Below are positions 16,124-25,939 of a stretch of DNA of 64,000 nucleotides, one piece after another (the first letter of the stretch is position 1; every line of letters begins with the position of its first letter). A program made the position numbers and the translations under genes. Source of the DNA: Epilithonimonas mollis (GTDB lineage: Bacteria > Bacteroidota > Bacteroidia > Flavobacteriales > Weeksellaceae); NCBI RefSeq assembly GCF_900142325.1, contig NZ_FRAM01000004.1, forward strand, positions 248,001 to 312,000, given 5' to 3'. The notes beneath the pieces are model-generated. The model did not search any database. It was not told the DNA's origin and worked only from the letters and a program-made list of their open reading frames with translations.

Positions 16124-18556
16124 TTAATAAATCGAGGGATATTTTCCAGGATTCAGTTCATTAAACAGTTTATAAATTTTCTCTACCATGTCATCTGCAG
16201 ATGGTTTACTGAAATAGTCACCGTCACTGGCATAAGCAGGCCTGTGATTTTCTGCCGAAATTGTCACTGGATCCGAATCCAGGTATCTGAACGCTTTTTG
16301 TTTTTCTAAAATCTGCTGCAAAATAAATGCAGAAGTTCCGCCTTCCACATCTTCATCTATTATTGCCAATCTGTTGGTTTTTTTCACACTTTCTGCAATT
16401 TCACCAGACAGATCAAAAGGAATCAATGACTGCACATCAATAACTTCTGCTGCAATACCCAGTTTTTCCAACTCCTGTGCAGCTTCAGTCACTATTCTCC
16501 ATGTAGATCCATAAGTTACCAGAGTAATGTCGGTACCTTGTTTTGTAACTTCGATTTTTCCAACCGGCACAGTAAATTCCCCAAGATTATCTGGTTGTTT
16601 TTCCTTTAATCGGTATCCGTTCAGACATTCCACAATCACAGCCGGCTCGTCACTTTGAAGCATGGTGTTATAGAAACCGGCAGCCTTAGTCAAACTCCTC
16701 GGAACCAATATATTAATCCCTTTGGAAAGGTTCAGAATGCCGGCCATTGGCGATCCGGAATGCCATACGCCCTCCAGCCTGTGACCTCTGGTTCTGATAA
16801 TGACAGGCGCCTTCTGGCCGCCTTTAGTTCTGTATTGCACCGTTGCAAGATCATCACTCATCCCTTGAAGACAATATAAAATATAGTCAAGATATTGGAT
16901 TTCTGCAATAGGTTTCAATCCTCTCATTGCCATTCCGATCCCTTGCCCGAGGATAGTCGCCTCGCGGATGCCGGTATCAGCAATTCTCAACTCGCCATAT
17001 TTTTCCTGCAAGCCTTCCAATCCCTGATTCACATCACCTATATTTCCGGCATCTTCACCAAAAACCAGTGCTTCAGGATATTTTTCAAAAATTCTGTCAA
17101 AATTATTTCTCACCACTACTCTTCCATCTACCTCTTCCGAAGATTCTGAAAATATCGGTTTTACTTCTTTTATATTGGTAGCCTTCCACTTGGATTCTGA
17201 ATACAGGTGGGAAGAATAATTATCCTTTTCAATCCTCAGAATCTCTTCATATTTTGATTTGAGACTGTCTCTTTCAGAGGAATTCTGGCCTCTTGTTATT
17301 AATAACGATTGCCTTACGAGATGGAATATATCTTTTTTGCTTTTGGAAATAATTTTATTAAAATTATCAATCAAAATACCAATCTCTGAATTTTGATTTC
17401 TCAGCATCTCAACCAAAGGTAAGATTTCTGATTTCAAGTCAGATATTGTTTTCTGATATGATTCCCATGCTTTTTTCTGACCTTCTTTTACAAGCTTTTT
17501 AGCTTCAGTATCAATCAAATCCAATTCTTCAGCACTCGCCAAAAATTCTTCATTGCCCTCTATTTCAATGCTGTAATCCAAAATCCATTCTCTGAATTTG
17601 ATCAAACCGTCAAATTCTGATTCCCAATTCAATCTGTCTTCAGACTTATAACGCTCGTGCGATCCAGAAGTGGAATGTCCTTGAGGCTGAGTAACTTCGG
17701 TTACGTGGATCACTACAGGAACGCTTTCGTATCGTGCAAAATGTTCTGCTTTTGCATAAGCTTCCATCAATGCAGGGTAATCCCAAGCTTTTACCTGAAT
17801 GATTTCGCATCCCTGGTTTTCACCTTCATTTCTCTGAAATCCCGAAAGCATTTCGGAAATATCAGCTTTAGCTCTTTGATTCTGAGTCGGAACCGAAATA
17901 CCATAACCATCATCCCAGATCGAAACAATCATAGGAACCTGCAAAGCACAGGCGGCATTCAGAGTTTCCCAGAAATGTCCTTCTGCAGTAGAAGCATCTC
18001 CAATCGTTCCGAAAGTAATTTCATTCCCGTTATTTGAAAATTTTTCGGAGCCATCAAATTTTACGGATTTATAAATTTTTGAAGCCTGAGCTAATCCTAA
18101 CAATCTTGGCATCTGTCCTGCTGTTGGCGAAATATCAGAAGAAATATTTTTCTGAGCCATCAGGTTTTTCCAGCTTCCATCCGGGTTCAGACTTCTTGTT
18201 GCATAATGCCCGTTCATTTGTCGGCCGGCAGAAGCAGGCTCTCTTTCTACACTCGTATCAGCATATAATTGTGCAAAAAAACTTTCCACAGAAACGGCAT
18301 CTATAGCCAATGCAAAGGTTTGATCACGATAATAACCGGAACGGAAATCCCCATCACGGAAAACTTTCGCCATTGCCAGCTGCGGCAATTCCTTACCATC
18401 ACCAAAAATTCCGAATTTGGCTTTCCCGGTCAGAACTTCTCTTCTGCCCAGATAAGACATCTCGCGGGAGATTCTGCCCAAGCGGTAGTCATTTTTAACA
18501 CTGTTTTTGAAGTCCTGAAAAGAGACCTGTTGTGTTTCTATGTAAGTTGATTGCAT
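16124..18556 (-). CDS. Fused alpha/beta 2-oxoacid dehydrogenase E1 (branched-chain type)
   Basis: An 810-residue enzyme joining E1-alpha (about 1-400) and E1-beta (about 465-800). The alpha part holds the thiamine diphosphate motif starting G-D-A-S-T (186-190) and ending at Asn200. The beta part begins with V-R-N-N-F-D-R-I-F-E and G-E-D-A-G, and includes the R-T-R-G-H loop and the E-D-V-E-G-G-T motif typical of transketolase-like beta chains. It decarboxylates branched-chain 2-oxoacids and passes acyl groups to an E2 encoded elsewhere, feeding iso-fatty acid synthesis, important in flavobacterial membranes. The fusion is common in Bacteroidota. Substrate class is inferred from family. Confidence 0.92.
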   Translation of the reverse strand: MQSTYIETQQVSFQDFKNSVKNDYRLGRISREMSYLGRREVLTGKAKFGIFGDGKELPQLAMAKVFRDGDFRSGYYRDQTFALAIDAVSVESFFAQLYADTSVEREPASAGRQMNGHYATRSLNPDGSWKNLMAQKNISSDISPTAGQMPRLLGLAQASKIYKSVKFDGSEKFSNNGNEITFGTIGDASTAEGHFWETLNAACALQVPMIVSIWDDGYGISVPTQNQRAKADISEMLSGFQRNEGENQGCEIIQVKAWDYPALMEAYAKAEHFARYESVPVVIHVTEVTQPQGHSTSGSHERYKSEDRLNWESEFDGLIKFREWILDYSIEIEGNEEFLASAEELDLIDTEAKKLVKEGQKKAWESYQKTISDLKSEILPLVEMLRNQNSEIGILIDNFNKIISKSKKDIFHLVRQSLLITRGQNSSERDSLKSKYEEILRIEKDNYSSHLYSESKWKATNIKEVKPIFSESSEEVDGRVVVRNNFDRIFEKYPEALVFGEDAGNIGDVNQGLEGLQEKYGELRIADTGIREATILGQGIGMAMRGLKPIAEIQYLDYILYCLQGMSDDLATVQYRTKGGQKAPVIIRTRGHRLEGVWHSGSPMAGILNLSKGINILVPRSLTKAAGFYNTMLQSDEPAVIVECLNGYRLKEKQPDNLGEFTVPVGKIEVTKQGTDITLVTYGSTWRIVTEAAQELEKLGIAAEVIDVQSLIPFDLSGEIAESVKKTNRLAIIDEDVEGGTSAFILQQILEKQKAFRYLDSDPVTISAENHRPAYASDGDYFSKPSADDMVEKIYKLFNELNPGKYPSIY

Positions 18557-18706
18557 TGCAATAGAGTTTTGACAAATATAAAATTTTTTCGCTAATTTTT
18601 ACGAAAATGATATTTTTAGATTTAAGATTTATTTAAGGAATTTTAAATTGATCTAAAATCAAAGGATATCGAATGAACAAAATGAGATAATTGTTACTTT
18701 TGAAAA

Positions 18707-19000
18707 ATGAAAAAAACAGCACCTCATATTCTCAATGCCTCTACCAATCTGTTGGGTTTTTGCCTGGTTATTATCACCTCTCTTAAAATAACCAAATTCA
18801 ATCATTATTCTTATCTGGACGAATGTGCTGTCGGTGCAATTTTTTGCCTTACCATCAGCTGTACACTTTCATTTCTCGCAATCAAAACAGAAAAAGACAA
18901 ACTATCGCTAAAAATGGAAAATATAGCTGACATTCTTTTTTTTGTTGCTTTGCTTTGCATTACTGTGGCAATTTGTATTGTAAGCATCGATGTAGTTTAA
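18707..19000 (+). CDS. Small three-helix membrane protein, unknown
   Basis: A 97-residue protein with three predicted membrane helices (about 12-28, 39-58 and 73-95) joined by short charged loops. No known motif. It is divergent from the E1 gene and convergent with RNase Z, whose stop lies 4 bases beyond its own. It is likely an inner-membrane protein of unknown role. Confidence 0.65.
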   Translation: MKKTAPHILNASTNLLGFCLVIITSLKITKFNHYSYLDECAVGAIFCLTISCTLSFLAIKTEKDKLSLKMENIADILFFVALLCITVAICIVSIDVV

Positions 19001-19004
19001 AAGA

Positions 19005-19925
19005 CTAATTTCCAATTTTTACCATTTCCAGAGCCTTTGGCAAAAATGAATTTGGAAAAATCTGTCTCGCTTCATCGGTCATAACGCTAAGATCGCTGTA
19101 GCGATTTGAAAAATGCCCTAAAATCAATTTTCCCGCCTGTGCTTTTTTAGCAATTGTTGCAGCTTCCAACGCTGTGGAATGACCGGTGTAATCCGCCATT
19201 TCTTTCAGGTTATGGAGAAAAGTTGATTCGTGGTAAAGTACATCCACACCTTCTATAATAGGAATGATATCTTCTTTATACTTGGTATCACTGCAAAAAG
19301 CGTATGAAACAGAAGGTTTCGGATCTGTTGTCAGCAATTGATTCGCAATTGCTGTTCCGTTTTCCATTACAAAATCTTTCCCAAGACGAAGATTCTGAAA
19401 ATCACAGATCTCAATTTCTTTATATTTTGAGATTTCCTTCATATTGAGATGACGTTCCTTTGGTTTTTCCCGGAAAAGATAACCATTACAGTAGATTCTG
19501 TGGTTCAAAGGAATGGTAAAGACTTCTACCCTTTTGTCCTCGTAGATTTTCACCGATTCTTTTCCTTCTAACTCATGATAAACGACCTCAAAACCTTTGT
19601 AAGTTTCTGTAATTTCAAAAATGGTTTCCAGCATCTTCCTGATACCTTTTGGCCCATAGATATGCAGAGGTGTCTTTCTTCCAAGAAGCCTGAAGGATGC
19701 CACCAACCCAGGCAATCCGAAACAATGATCACCATGAAGATGTGAGATAAAAATATGGTTGATTTTAGAAAACCGGACTTTTGCTTTTCTCATCTGTACT
19801 TGCGTTCCCTCGCCACAATCAATAAGAAAATGACGTTCTTCCATTTCCAGAAACTGGGACGTGGGCGAAGAATTAATTGTTGGAATCGCTGAATTAAATC
19901 CTAAAATCGTGAGATATGTACTCAA
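19005..19925 (-). CDS. rnz: Ribonuclease Z
   Basis: A 306-residue metallo-beta-lactamase-fold endonuclease that trims tRNA 3' ends. The zinc motif H-L-H-G-D-H is at 62-67, with later metal ligands in F-C-S-D-T-K-Y and H-S-T (near 209 and 248) and G-H-F near 272. Length is that of the short bacterial form. The upstream rdgB-like gene is 54 bases away in the same direction. The tRNA-Arg in this window lacks an encoded CCA, which fits a need for 3' processing by this enzyme. Confidence 0.95.
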   Translation of the reverse strand: MSTYLTILGFNSAIPTINSSPTSQFLEMEERHFLIDCGEGTQVQMRKAKVRFSKINHIFISHLHGDHCFGLPGLVASFRLLGRKTPLHIYGPKGIRKMLETIFEITETYKGFEVVYHELEGKESVKIYEDKRVEVFTIPLNHRIYCNGYLFREKPKERHLNMKEISKYKEIEICDFQNLRLGKDFVMENGTAIANQLLTTDPKPSVSYAFCSDTKYKEDIIPIIEGVDVLYHESTFLHNLKEMADYTGHSTALEAATIAKKAQAGKLILGHFSNRYSDLSVMTDEARQIFPNSFLPKALEMVKIGN

Positions 19926-19979
19926 TTTTTTTAAAGGGTATTGAAAATTACAAGGTAAATATACAAAAAGATAACAAAA

Positions 19980-20564
19980 TCATACAACCACCCCCTTAGA
20001 ATTCAAAAATTCCAGGAATTTTTTTAAAGCTTCACTTCTGTGGCTGATTCTATTTTTTTCTTCAGGTAACATCTCTGCGAATGTCTGATTATAGTCGTCC
20101 GGAATAAAAATCGGGTCGTATCCGAATCCGTCCTCTCCAAAAACTTCGTTTGTCAGGTTCCCGTAGACACGACCTTCGAAATAGTGCTCGCCATCGTTAT
20201 CTTTGTAGCAAAGAACCGTGATAAAATAAGCTCTTCTGTTTGGCTCATCTTTAATCTCATCCAGAACTTTTTCGATATTCTTTTTGAAGTTGTGATTTCC
20301 TGCATAACGTGCGGAGAAAATACCTGGTTTTCCTCCTAATGCTTCTACAACCAAACCGCTGTCATCGCCAACGCTTGGTTTTCCGGTTTTATCAAAGCAA
20401 TATTTTGCCTTTATGAATGCATTTTCCTCAAAAGTTTTTCCGTCTTCGATAATTTCTTCATTCAGGTCATAGTCGGAAAGGCTTGTTACGATGTAGTCGG
20501 TGCCGAGAATCTGCTGGATCTCTTCTTTCTTATGAAGATTATGCGTGGCTATGAGGATTTCCAT
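19980..20564 (-). CDS. rdgB: dITP/XTP pyrophosphatase (RdgB/HAM1 family)
   Basis: A 194-residue house-cleaning enzyme that hydrolyses non-canonical purine nucleoside triphosphates (dITP, XTP). Family blocks are clear: A-T-H-N-x-H-K near the N-terminus, F-x-E-N-A-x-x-K-A, the D-D-S-G-L-x-V-E-A-L-G-G-K-P-G-I-F-S-A-R-Y motif (about 67-87), G-F-G-Y-D-P-I-F and S-H-R-S-x-A. Length is normal. A dispersed repeat lies 74 bases upstream of its start. Confidence 0.94.
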   Translation of the reverse strand: MEILIATHNLHKKEEIQQILGTDYIVTSLSDYDLNEEIIEDGKTFEENAFIKAKYCFDKTGKPSVGDDSGLVVEALGGKPGIFSARYAGNHNFKKNIEKVLDEIKDEPNRRAYFITVLCYKDNDGEHYFEGRVYGNLTNEVFGEDGFGYDPIFIPDDYNQTFAEMLPEEKNRISHRSEALKKFLEFLNSKGVVV

Positions 20565-20637
20565 ATTTCAGTTAAATTATTATTTTTATTACTGGTGGTT
20601 GTATTCCGTTTTACAAATTTATAATTATTCCCAATCT

Positions 20638-20725
20638 GCAGCCCGACCTGAGTGGAGCTCTTTTTGTAAGCCAGGAAAAAAGCACAGGCACAAAAAAGCG
20701 GGAACGGAGGGCGGATAAAGCTGCC
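20638..20725. repeat. Dispersed structured repeat, copy 1
   Basis: Eighty-eight bases bounded by GCAGC and GCTGC. Next to the ends are CCCGACCTGAGTGGAGCTC on the left and GCGGGAACGGAGGGCGGATA on the right. Inside, GCTCTTTTTGT can pair with ACAAAAAAGC around a variable loop, so the element can fold into a branched hairpin. A second copy at 56009-56086 is almost identical outside the loop. It sits 6 bases past the stop of the CPBP protease gene and upstream of rdgB. It looks like a REP/MITE-like element and may act on mRNA 3' ends. Confidence 0.85.
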
Positions 20726-20731
20726 ATAAAA

Positions 20732-21547
20732 TTAATCTATATAAACAATATTTTTCCGGATCGCGAAAAAATAAAAAGGGATCGCAAAAATGACCAATCC
20801 GATTATCAATAATATTTCGCTCCTGATCTTGAACAAATCGGAAAAAGTTTCCGAATCCGAATACAACATCAACATTGCAGAAACAAGGTTATTGAAGGCG
20901 TGCAGCAAAACCGGCATCAGCAATGATTTGGTTTTGTAATACACCAAACCTAATACCAAACCAAGCAGGAATGCACCTGCGAACTGCCAGGGATTAAAAT
21001 GGACTACTCCAAAAATAAAAGCCGATAAGACAATGGCTGTAACTGGTCTGGTGCCGTTATTCAGTAGTCCTTTCATCAGAATGCCACGAAAAAGTATCTC
21101 CTCCAATATGGGCGCAAGGACAACCGTCATGATAATCAGCGCAAATGGATCTTTCATAAGCTTTGAAAACTCGTCCATATACATTTTGTAAAGCGGACCA
21201 AGCAAATCGCCTGTTGTCGGGATCAATTGGGTGATATAATCTGCCACCAGCATCATCCCAAACATCATCGGGAATATCAGAAGATAGATTCTGAAAGGTT
21301 TTGCAGAAAAGTCGAAACTGAGCTTTTTACCTTCTTTTCTTGCTATCAGAAAATCGAAAAACAACACAGGCGTAATAAACGTAATGACATAGGCCAAAGC
21401 CTGATACCAGCCTGTTTCCCGAATATCTTTTGCTAACAATGCAGATAAACCCTGTCCGGTTGCATAAGCTACTGAAGCACCAACAAAAAGCCCTATAACC
21501 AATAAAATACCGGCGAAAAAATCGACTTTGTAATTTTGTTCTTTCAT
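20732..21547 (-). CDS. CPBP family intramembrane glutamic protease
   Basis: A 271-residue membrane protein with about seven helices and the CPBP (CAAX/Rce1-like, Abi) motif set: L-E-E-x-x-x-R (Glu149, Glu150, Arg154), F-x-x-x-H in F-G-V-V-H-F (His183) and a later H-A-x-x-N (His217). These form the active site of Rce1-type proteases. It is directly upstream of the repeat and directly downstream of the binding-protein gene with zero-base spacing, so the two are co-transcribed. Substrate unknown. Confidence 0.9.
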   Translation of the reverse strand: MKEQNYKVDFFAGILLVIGLFVGASVAYATGQGLSALLAKDIRETGWYQALAYVITFITPVLFFDFLIARKEGKKLSFDFSAKPFRIYLLIFPMMFGMMLVADYITQLIPTTGDLLGPLYKMYMDEFSKLMKDPFALIIMTVVLAPILEEILFRGILMKGLLNNGTRPVTAIVLSAFIFGVVHFNPWQFAGAFLLGLVLGLVYYKTKSLLMPVLLHAFNNLVSAMLMLYSDSETFSDLFKIRSEILLIIGLVIFAIPFYFFAIRKNIVYID

Positions 21548-22600
21548 CTACTTAAGTTCTTTCATATAAATTAGAGGTTCTGAGCTGAAAATTTTATCTT
21601 CCGGATGAAAAATTTTAAAATAATCTCTCAACACCAAATCGCACCTTACAACGCCGGATTCGAAATAATCATTGGCATTGTCTTTTTCGCGATTGTTTAT
21701 CATATATAATTTTCCTGAATTGAAGGCCTTCATTTTTTTGTAATTTGGATTCAGCGTCAAAAGCTCTTTTTTGCTGCGATGCGGACTGATGTTGATCCAG
21801 TAACTTACATTTTCTGCCTTTATAAAGACCTCTTCAAAACTTAACGGAACCGAAACCAATTCCTTATTTTCCTTCAGGATATAGTTACCACCTGCATCAT
21901 TGATTAATCTTGAGACAAATGAATTCCCGCCAGGCAAAAACCATTGGCTTCCGTACATTTCATTGCAAAGGACATTTGGCCTATTATTATTTCCTGAAGC
22001 TAATTTTTTGATTTTGAAATAGTTTTTCTCAATAGTTTCAAATGCATTTTCAGACTTTTTTTCTGCTCCAAATAGCTTACCAAACAACAGCAGATATTTT
22101 GATTTTTCCAATGGATCCTGCTCCATAAATTCATCCAGGAAAATTATTTCGATCCCGCTATGCTTTAAAATCTCATAAGTATTTGCGAAATTAGGAACAT
22201 AATTGGTAAAAATCACTTCCGGCTTGGCAGAGAGTATTTTTTCGATATCATATTTCTGTTCGTTTCCAATGTTAAGGATTTTGTTTTCATTGATCAAATG
22301 ATGGATTTTTTCAGAAAAAATATATTCCGGACTGGAAACACCTGTGATTTTATTTTCTAAATCTAGTTCAGAAAAATATCCGATAAGACTTGAGTTAAGC
22401 AACATTGCTTTTTTAAAAGGTAATTTTTCTTTTGAAATAACATTTTTAAATTTTCCTGAATTAATTGTAATATCAGCCTCATTAATTGTATAACTAACTC
22501 TTTCAGAAATAGTTATTTTTTCCGTATTAATTTGAGATGCTTCTTTTTTACAGGAAATTGTAAATAAGAATAAAATGAAGAGTAAAAAAAAGCGTTTCAT
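21548..22600 (-). CDS. Iron-siderophore/cobalamin-type ABC substrate-binding lipoprotein
   Basis: A 350-residue lipoprotein (lipobox ending at Cys17, T-I-S-C-K) with the two-lobed BtuF/FhuD-like fold: the long helix linking lobes lies around residues 175-200, and N-terminal strand K-A-M-L-L-N-S-S with Y-I-F and K-P-E-V-I-F-T are typical. It would bind iron chelate or cobalamin in the periplasm. No permease or ATPase gene is adjacent; in Flavobacteriia these are often elsewhere. Its stop touches the start of the CPBP gene. Ligand is uncertain. Confidence 0.8.
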   Translation of the reverse strand: MKRFFLLFILFLFTISCKKEASQINTEKITISERVSYTINEADITINSGKFKNVISKEKLPFKKAMLLNSSLIGYFSELDLENKITGVSSPEYIFSEKIHHLINENKILNIGNEQKYDIEKILSAKPEVIFTNYVPNFANTYEILKHSGIEIIFLDEFMEQDPLEKSKYLLLFGKLFGAEKKSENAFETIEKNYFKIKKLASGNNNRPNVLCNEMYGSQWFLPGGNSFVSRLINDAGGNYILKENKELVSVPLSFEEVFIKAENVSYWINISPHRSKKELLTLNPNYKKMKAFNSGKLYMINNREKDNANDYFESGVVRCDLVLRDYFKIFHPEDKIFSSEPLIYMKELK

Positions 22601-22624
22601 CTTCCAAAGAACGTAAAAAAGTAC

Positions 22625-22632
22625 TATATTTG
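22625..22632 (+). promoter_or_regulatory. -7 box of tRNA-Arg
   Basis: TATATTTG, a perfect TAnnTTTG match, ends 15 bases before the tRNA. It lies divergently between the binding-protein gene and the tRNA. Confidence 0.65.
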
Positions 22633-22647
22633 CAAACCTTTAAAAAC

Positions 22648-22721
22648 GGCCTCGTGGCGCAACTGAATAGCGCATCTGATTACGGCTCAGAAGGTTACAG
22701 GTTTGAATCCTGTCGAGGTCA
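22648..22721 (+). tRNA. tRNA-Arg (anticodon ACG)
   Basis: A 74-base cloverleaf: acceptor GGCCTCG pairs with CGAGGTC (one G-T), D stem GCGC/GCGC, anticodon stem TCTGA/TCAGA enclosing the loop TTACGGC with anticodon ACG, T stem ACAGG/CCTGT with loop TTTGAAT. The discriminator is A and CCA is not encoded. It reads CGT/CGC Arg codons once A34 is deaminated to inosine. Confidence 0.96.
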
Positions 22722-22723
22722 CA

Positions 22724-22768
22724 AAACCGACATTTGAAGATTTTTCACTTCTTTGTCGGTTTTTTTTA
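22724..22768 (+). terminator. Terminator after tRNA-Arg
   Basis: AAACCGACA pairs with TGTCGGTTT around a 21-base loop, followed by a run of eight T. This ends the tRNA transcript. Confidence 0.7.
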
Positions 22769-22975
22769 TCTCCTAAATCGTTGTTATACTGGCAGATACA
22801 TTGAGCATCAATATCATTTTATATTTTTGAAACTTTCCGTCAAATTCGATTTTTAGGGGAAATATAGTTCTTCTTGTTATCACAACATCAAAATTTCAGT
22901 AACACAACAGGAAACTGTAGCGGAGTTTTTTTATTTATTATGTATCATTGTCACATTTTTTGGACATCCTGAAAG

Positions 22976-23017
<42 letters not shown>

Positions 23018-23155
23018 GAATTCTATCGGCTATTTTCGTCCGATCTCAGTTTAATTAAATATCAATAAATAGATTCACAATACTGTAACGTTATCTATTT
23101 TCATATATTTACAAATAATTACGTTTCTATATTATTATAAACCAACATCCTACGT

Positions 23156-24595
23156 ATGAGAAATTTTTTAATTTTAATTATATTCTTTAGTTTAGTAATA
23201 TTTACTGGCAGAGCTAAGGGTCAGACAGATGGAGCTCGTGACCCTTCTTTTGTAATAGGTACAGGATTCGTTAATTCTGTTCTAGCAACTGCCATACAAT
23301 CGGACGGTAAAATTCTTGTAGGAGGTTCGTTTACATTCTATAATGGTACACCTCAAAACCGGCTCGTACGATTGAATACGGACGGAAGCATTGATACATC
23401 ATTTAAAACGGGAACAGGATTTAATGCAGATGGGGATGCTTATGTTAAAGCTATCATTATACAGGCGGATGGAAAAATCCTTGTAGGAGGGTCATTTACC
23501 ACATATAACGGAACGGTACAAAACCGCATTGCTCGTCTAAATACTGATGGAAGTATAGATACATCATTTAATTCCGGTTCAGGTTTTGGCAGTCCTGGCG
23601 GCGGTTTCATTTTCATTAATACCATAGCCGTGCAGCCTGACGGTAAAATTTTAGCAGGTGGTCGATTTAATATCTATAATGGAAAACCCCAAAGCCATAT
23701 TACCCGCCTGAATGCGGACGGAAGTTTGGATACCTCTGCGGATTGGAGATGTAGTCAGGACGTTGATACGATCGTGATTCAATCGGATGGTAAAATTTTG
23801 GTAGGAGGCTCATTTACGTACACTGGTTACTTTTATAATCAAAAGCATATTGTCCGACTGCATCCGAATGGAACGCTTGATGAATCTTTTAAAATTGGTA
23901 CAGGTTTTTATGTCAGTGGTGTTGCAAGAATAGAGTCCATAGCAATACAACCGGATGGTAAGATTCTGGTCGGTGGATATTTTACAACATACAGGGATTT
24001 ACCACAAAATCATATAGCACGTCTCAATAATGACGGAACCTTGGATAATTCCTTTATGATAGGCACAGGTTTTAATTTTCCTGTGAATACAATCCGAATA
24101 TTAGGTGATGGTAAAATACTGATTGGAGGCGGTTTTTCTACATATAATGAAACAACGCAAAATCGTCTTGTACGGCTCCATACAAATGGTAATTTGGATA
24201 CAACCTTTGATATCGGAACTGGCTTCAGCGGTATTTTAGGTAATATTAGATCAATTTCGATCCAAGCAGATGGCAAATATATCATAGGTGGGTATTTTAC
24301 TTCTTTTAATAACAGTCCCCAAAACCGAATTATACGTATGAGTGCAAAAGCATTGTCTGTTACGGATCAGAGAAAAAAAGAACTGAATCTTTATCCAAAC
24401 CCGGTTGATGAAACACTTAATTTTTCAGAAGAAGTTAGTGATATTAAGATAATTGAACTCTCAGGAAGAATGGTAGCTCAAATTTTAGGTGTACGAAAAT
24501 CAGCGAATTTACCAAAACTACCAAAAGGTGTCTATCTTGTAAAAGCCACCTACATATCTGGAGAAATTGTAACGTATAGAATTGTCAAAAAATAA
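23156..24595 (+). CDS. T9SS-secreted delta-60 repeat beta-propeller protein
   Basis: A 479-residue secreted protein. Signal peptide ends near residue 23 (K-G-Q-T). From 30 to about 390 there are about seven delta-60 repeats, each near 50 residues with the pattern Q-x-D-G-K-I-L-V-G-G-x-F-T-x-Y-N-G and R-L-N-x-D-G-S-x-D-x-S-F. The last 75 residues are a T9SS type A sorting tail (L-Y-P-N-P-V near 416 and L-P-K-G-V-Y-L-V-K near the end). Delta-60 proteins form surface propellers of unknown ligand. A -7-like box (TATATTTA) lies at 23104-23111. The gene stands alone behind the TTA tract. Confidence 0.92.
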   Translation: MRNFLILIIFFSLVIFTGRAKGQTDGARDPSFVIGTGFVNSVLATAIQSDGKILVGGSFTFYNGTPQNRLVRLNTDGSIDTSFKTGTGFNADGDAYVKAIIIQADGKILVGGSFTTYNGTVQNRIARLNTDGSIDTSFNSGSGFGSPGGGFIFINTIAVQPDGKILAGGRFNIYNGKPQSHITRLNADGSLDTSADWRCSQDVDTIVIQSDGKILVGGSFTYTGYFYNQKHIVRLHPNGTLDESFKIGTGFYVSGVARIESIAIQPDGKILVGGYFTTYRDLPQNHIARLNNDGTLDNSFMIGTGFNFPVNTIRILGDGKILIGGGFSTYNETTQNRLVRLHTNGNLDTTFDIGTGFSGILGNIRSISIQADGKYIIGGYFTSFNNSPQNRIIRMSAKALSVTDQRKKELNLYPNPVDETLNFSEEVSDIKIIELSGRMVAQILGVRKSANLPKLPKGVYLVKATYISGEIVTYRIVKK

Positions 24596-24983
24596 AGTAA
24601 TATTATACTTTGTGTAAAATTATTCTTGTAAAATTCTTAAATTAATTGTTGATCAAATACAAATATGTGGTTACTTACTCTGAAATATTCAACAAGGCAT
24701 TTAGATGCATTTAGGTTAAATGACTACTTATTTGTAATTAAAACCCAACTTTCGAATACATGGAAAACAGTCAAAGGTTGACAGAACAAAGCTTTAATTT
24801 TTTTTGCATTGAAATACAATTCGTTATTAGTCCATCTTTTTGACTCAGCCAATCTTACTTTCTCAAGACAAATTCTAAGTTGATTGTTATCCAAGGTTTT
24901 AATAATACAGACTTAATCACACAAATTAAAAAACATATTATAGCATATAATTGTCTAATTTTATATTTACGAACAAAATTAAT
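24596..24983. other. Gap of 388 bases with a possible gene remnant
   Basis: No intact gene. On the minus strand, 24724-24912 holds about 62 uninterrupted codons without a normal start, with a plausible coding flavour (D-N-N-Q-L-R-I-C-L-E-K-V-R-L-A-E-S then K-R-W-T-N-N-E-L-Y-F-N). This may be the 3' remnant of a lost gene. The last 25 bases hold the LuxR-gene promoter (TATATTTA at 24962-24969). Confidence 0.3.
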
Positions 24984-25736
24984 ATGGAACAGGATATACA
25001 GCTACTTCATGAGGTTTGGAGTTCTAACAGGGCAGTTAAAGATACACGTAAAAAACAGATAACCTTTGAAAGCCTTGCCAATTCTATTATCAGTACAGGT
25101 CCTTTTTCATTTTATGTCATAGACTTTTTTGATATGTCGCTTTCTCAAATCAGTCCGTCTCTCTATGAGATGCACGATTTCGATCCGGAGACGATCACAT
25201 TCAATGATATTTTAGGTGCAATTCATCCGGATGACATTGACTTCGTAATAAAAGCCGAGGCGTTTTTGACACGTTTTTTTTCGGAGGAGATTGGCAGGGA
25301 AAAATTGCTGTCCTACAAAATAAGCTATTGCCACCGTGCCAAATTCAAAAACGGAGAATATGCCCTTGTCAATCATCAGGCAATTATGCTGACCATGGAT
25401 GGTAATGGCTACGGAAAATCTCTTAACATCCATACCCGGATAGATCATCTCAGCAATCAGAATACTTATAAAATCTCCCTGATTGGCCTGAACGGCGAGT
25501 GCTCTTATATGAATATCAGTCTTGAAGATGAAGGCAAGGACAAAGTTGAGTTTTCCAAACGGGAGATCGATATCATCAGGGCTATTGCCGAGGGTAAAAG
25601 CAATGAGATGATCAGCAAAGAACTTTTCATCAGCCCGCTTACGGTAAAAAAACACCGAAGCAATATTATGGAAAAATCACAGTGCAGTAATACGGCACAA
25701 CTAATTAAAAACTGTATTCAGCAGGGATTGCTATAG
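24984..25736 (+). CDS. LuxR-type (GerE HTH) transcriptional regulator
   Basis: A 250-residue regulator with a C-terminal LuxR helix-turn-helix in the last 65 residues: F-S-K-R-E-I-D-I-I-R-A-I-A-E-G-K-S-N, I-S-K-E-L-F-I-S-P-L-T-V-K-K-H-R-S-N-I. The N-terminal half resembles a PAS-like sensor domain (S-L-Y-E-M-H-D-F-D and I-H-P-D-D). I choose the ATG at 24984 because the alternative at 24951 lies upstream of the -7-like box at 24962-24969. It lies upstream of the PQQ-like/Sel1/secreted paralogue block, but a terminator separates them. Signal unknown. Confidence 0.85.
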   Translation: MEQDIQLLHEVWSSNRAVKDTRKKQITFESLANSIISTGPFSFYVIDFFDMSLSQISPSLYEMHDFDPETITFNDILGAIHPDDIDFVIKAEAFLTRFFSEEIGREKLLSYKISYCHRAKFKNGEYALVNHQAIMLTMDGNGYGKSLNIHTRIDHLSNQNTYKISLIGLNGECSYMNISLEDEGKDKVEFSKREIDIIRAIAEGKSNEMISKELFISPLTVKKHRSNIMEKSQCSNTAQLIKNCIQQGLL

Positions 25737-25833
25737 ATTTGTATTGAGATTCATTGGAATGAGAAACTTTCAGATAAGTTGATATTACAACTTATCTAAT
25801 GACCCGGTAATTTTTTAATGAAAATAATAAAAA

Positions 25834-25860
25834 AATACTCCTTTTGGAGTATTTTTTTTA
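25834..25860 (+). terminator. Terminator after LuxR-type gene
   Basis: Perfect 8-bp stem AATACTCC / GGAGTATT with a TTTT loop, followed by seven T. Confidence 0.88.
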
Positions 25861-25939
25861 TTTCGGAAAGAAATTAGATTTGTCGCAACAATACAATAAC
25901 TATGAAATCCAACTTCTTTTTTAAATAATATTATAGTAA

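Noticed and set aside
24880-25062. A 60-codon + strand frame before and inside the LuxR gene
   Set aside because: Overlaps the LuxR gene in another frame and has no coding pattern.
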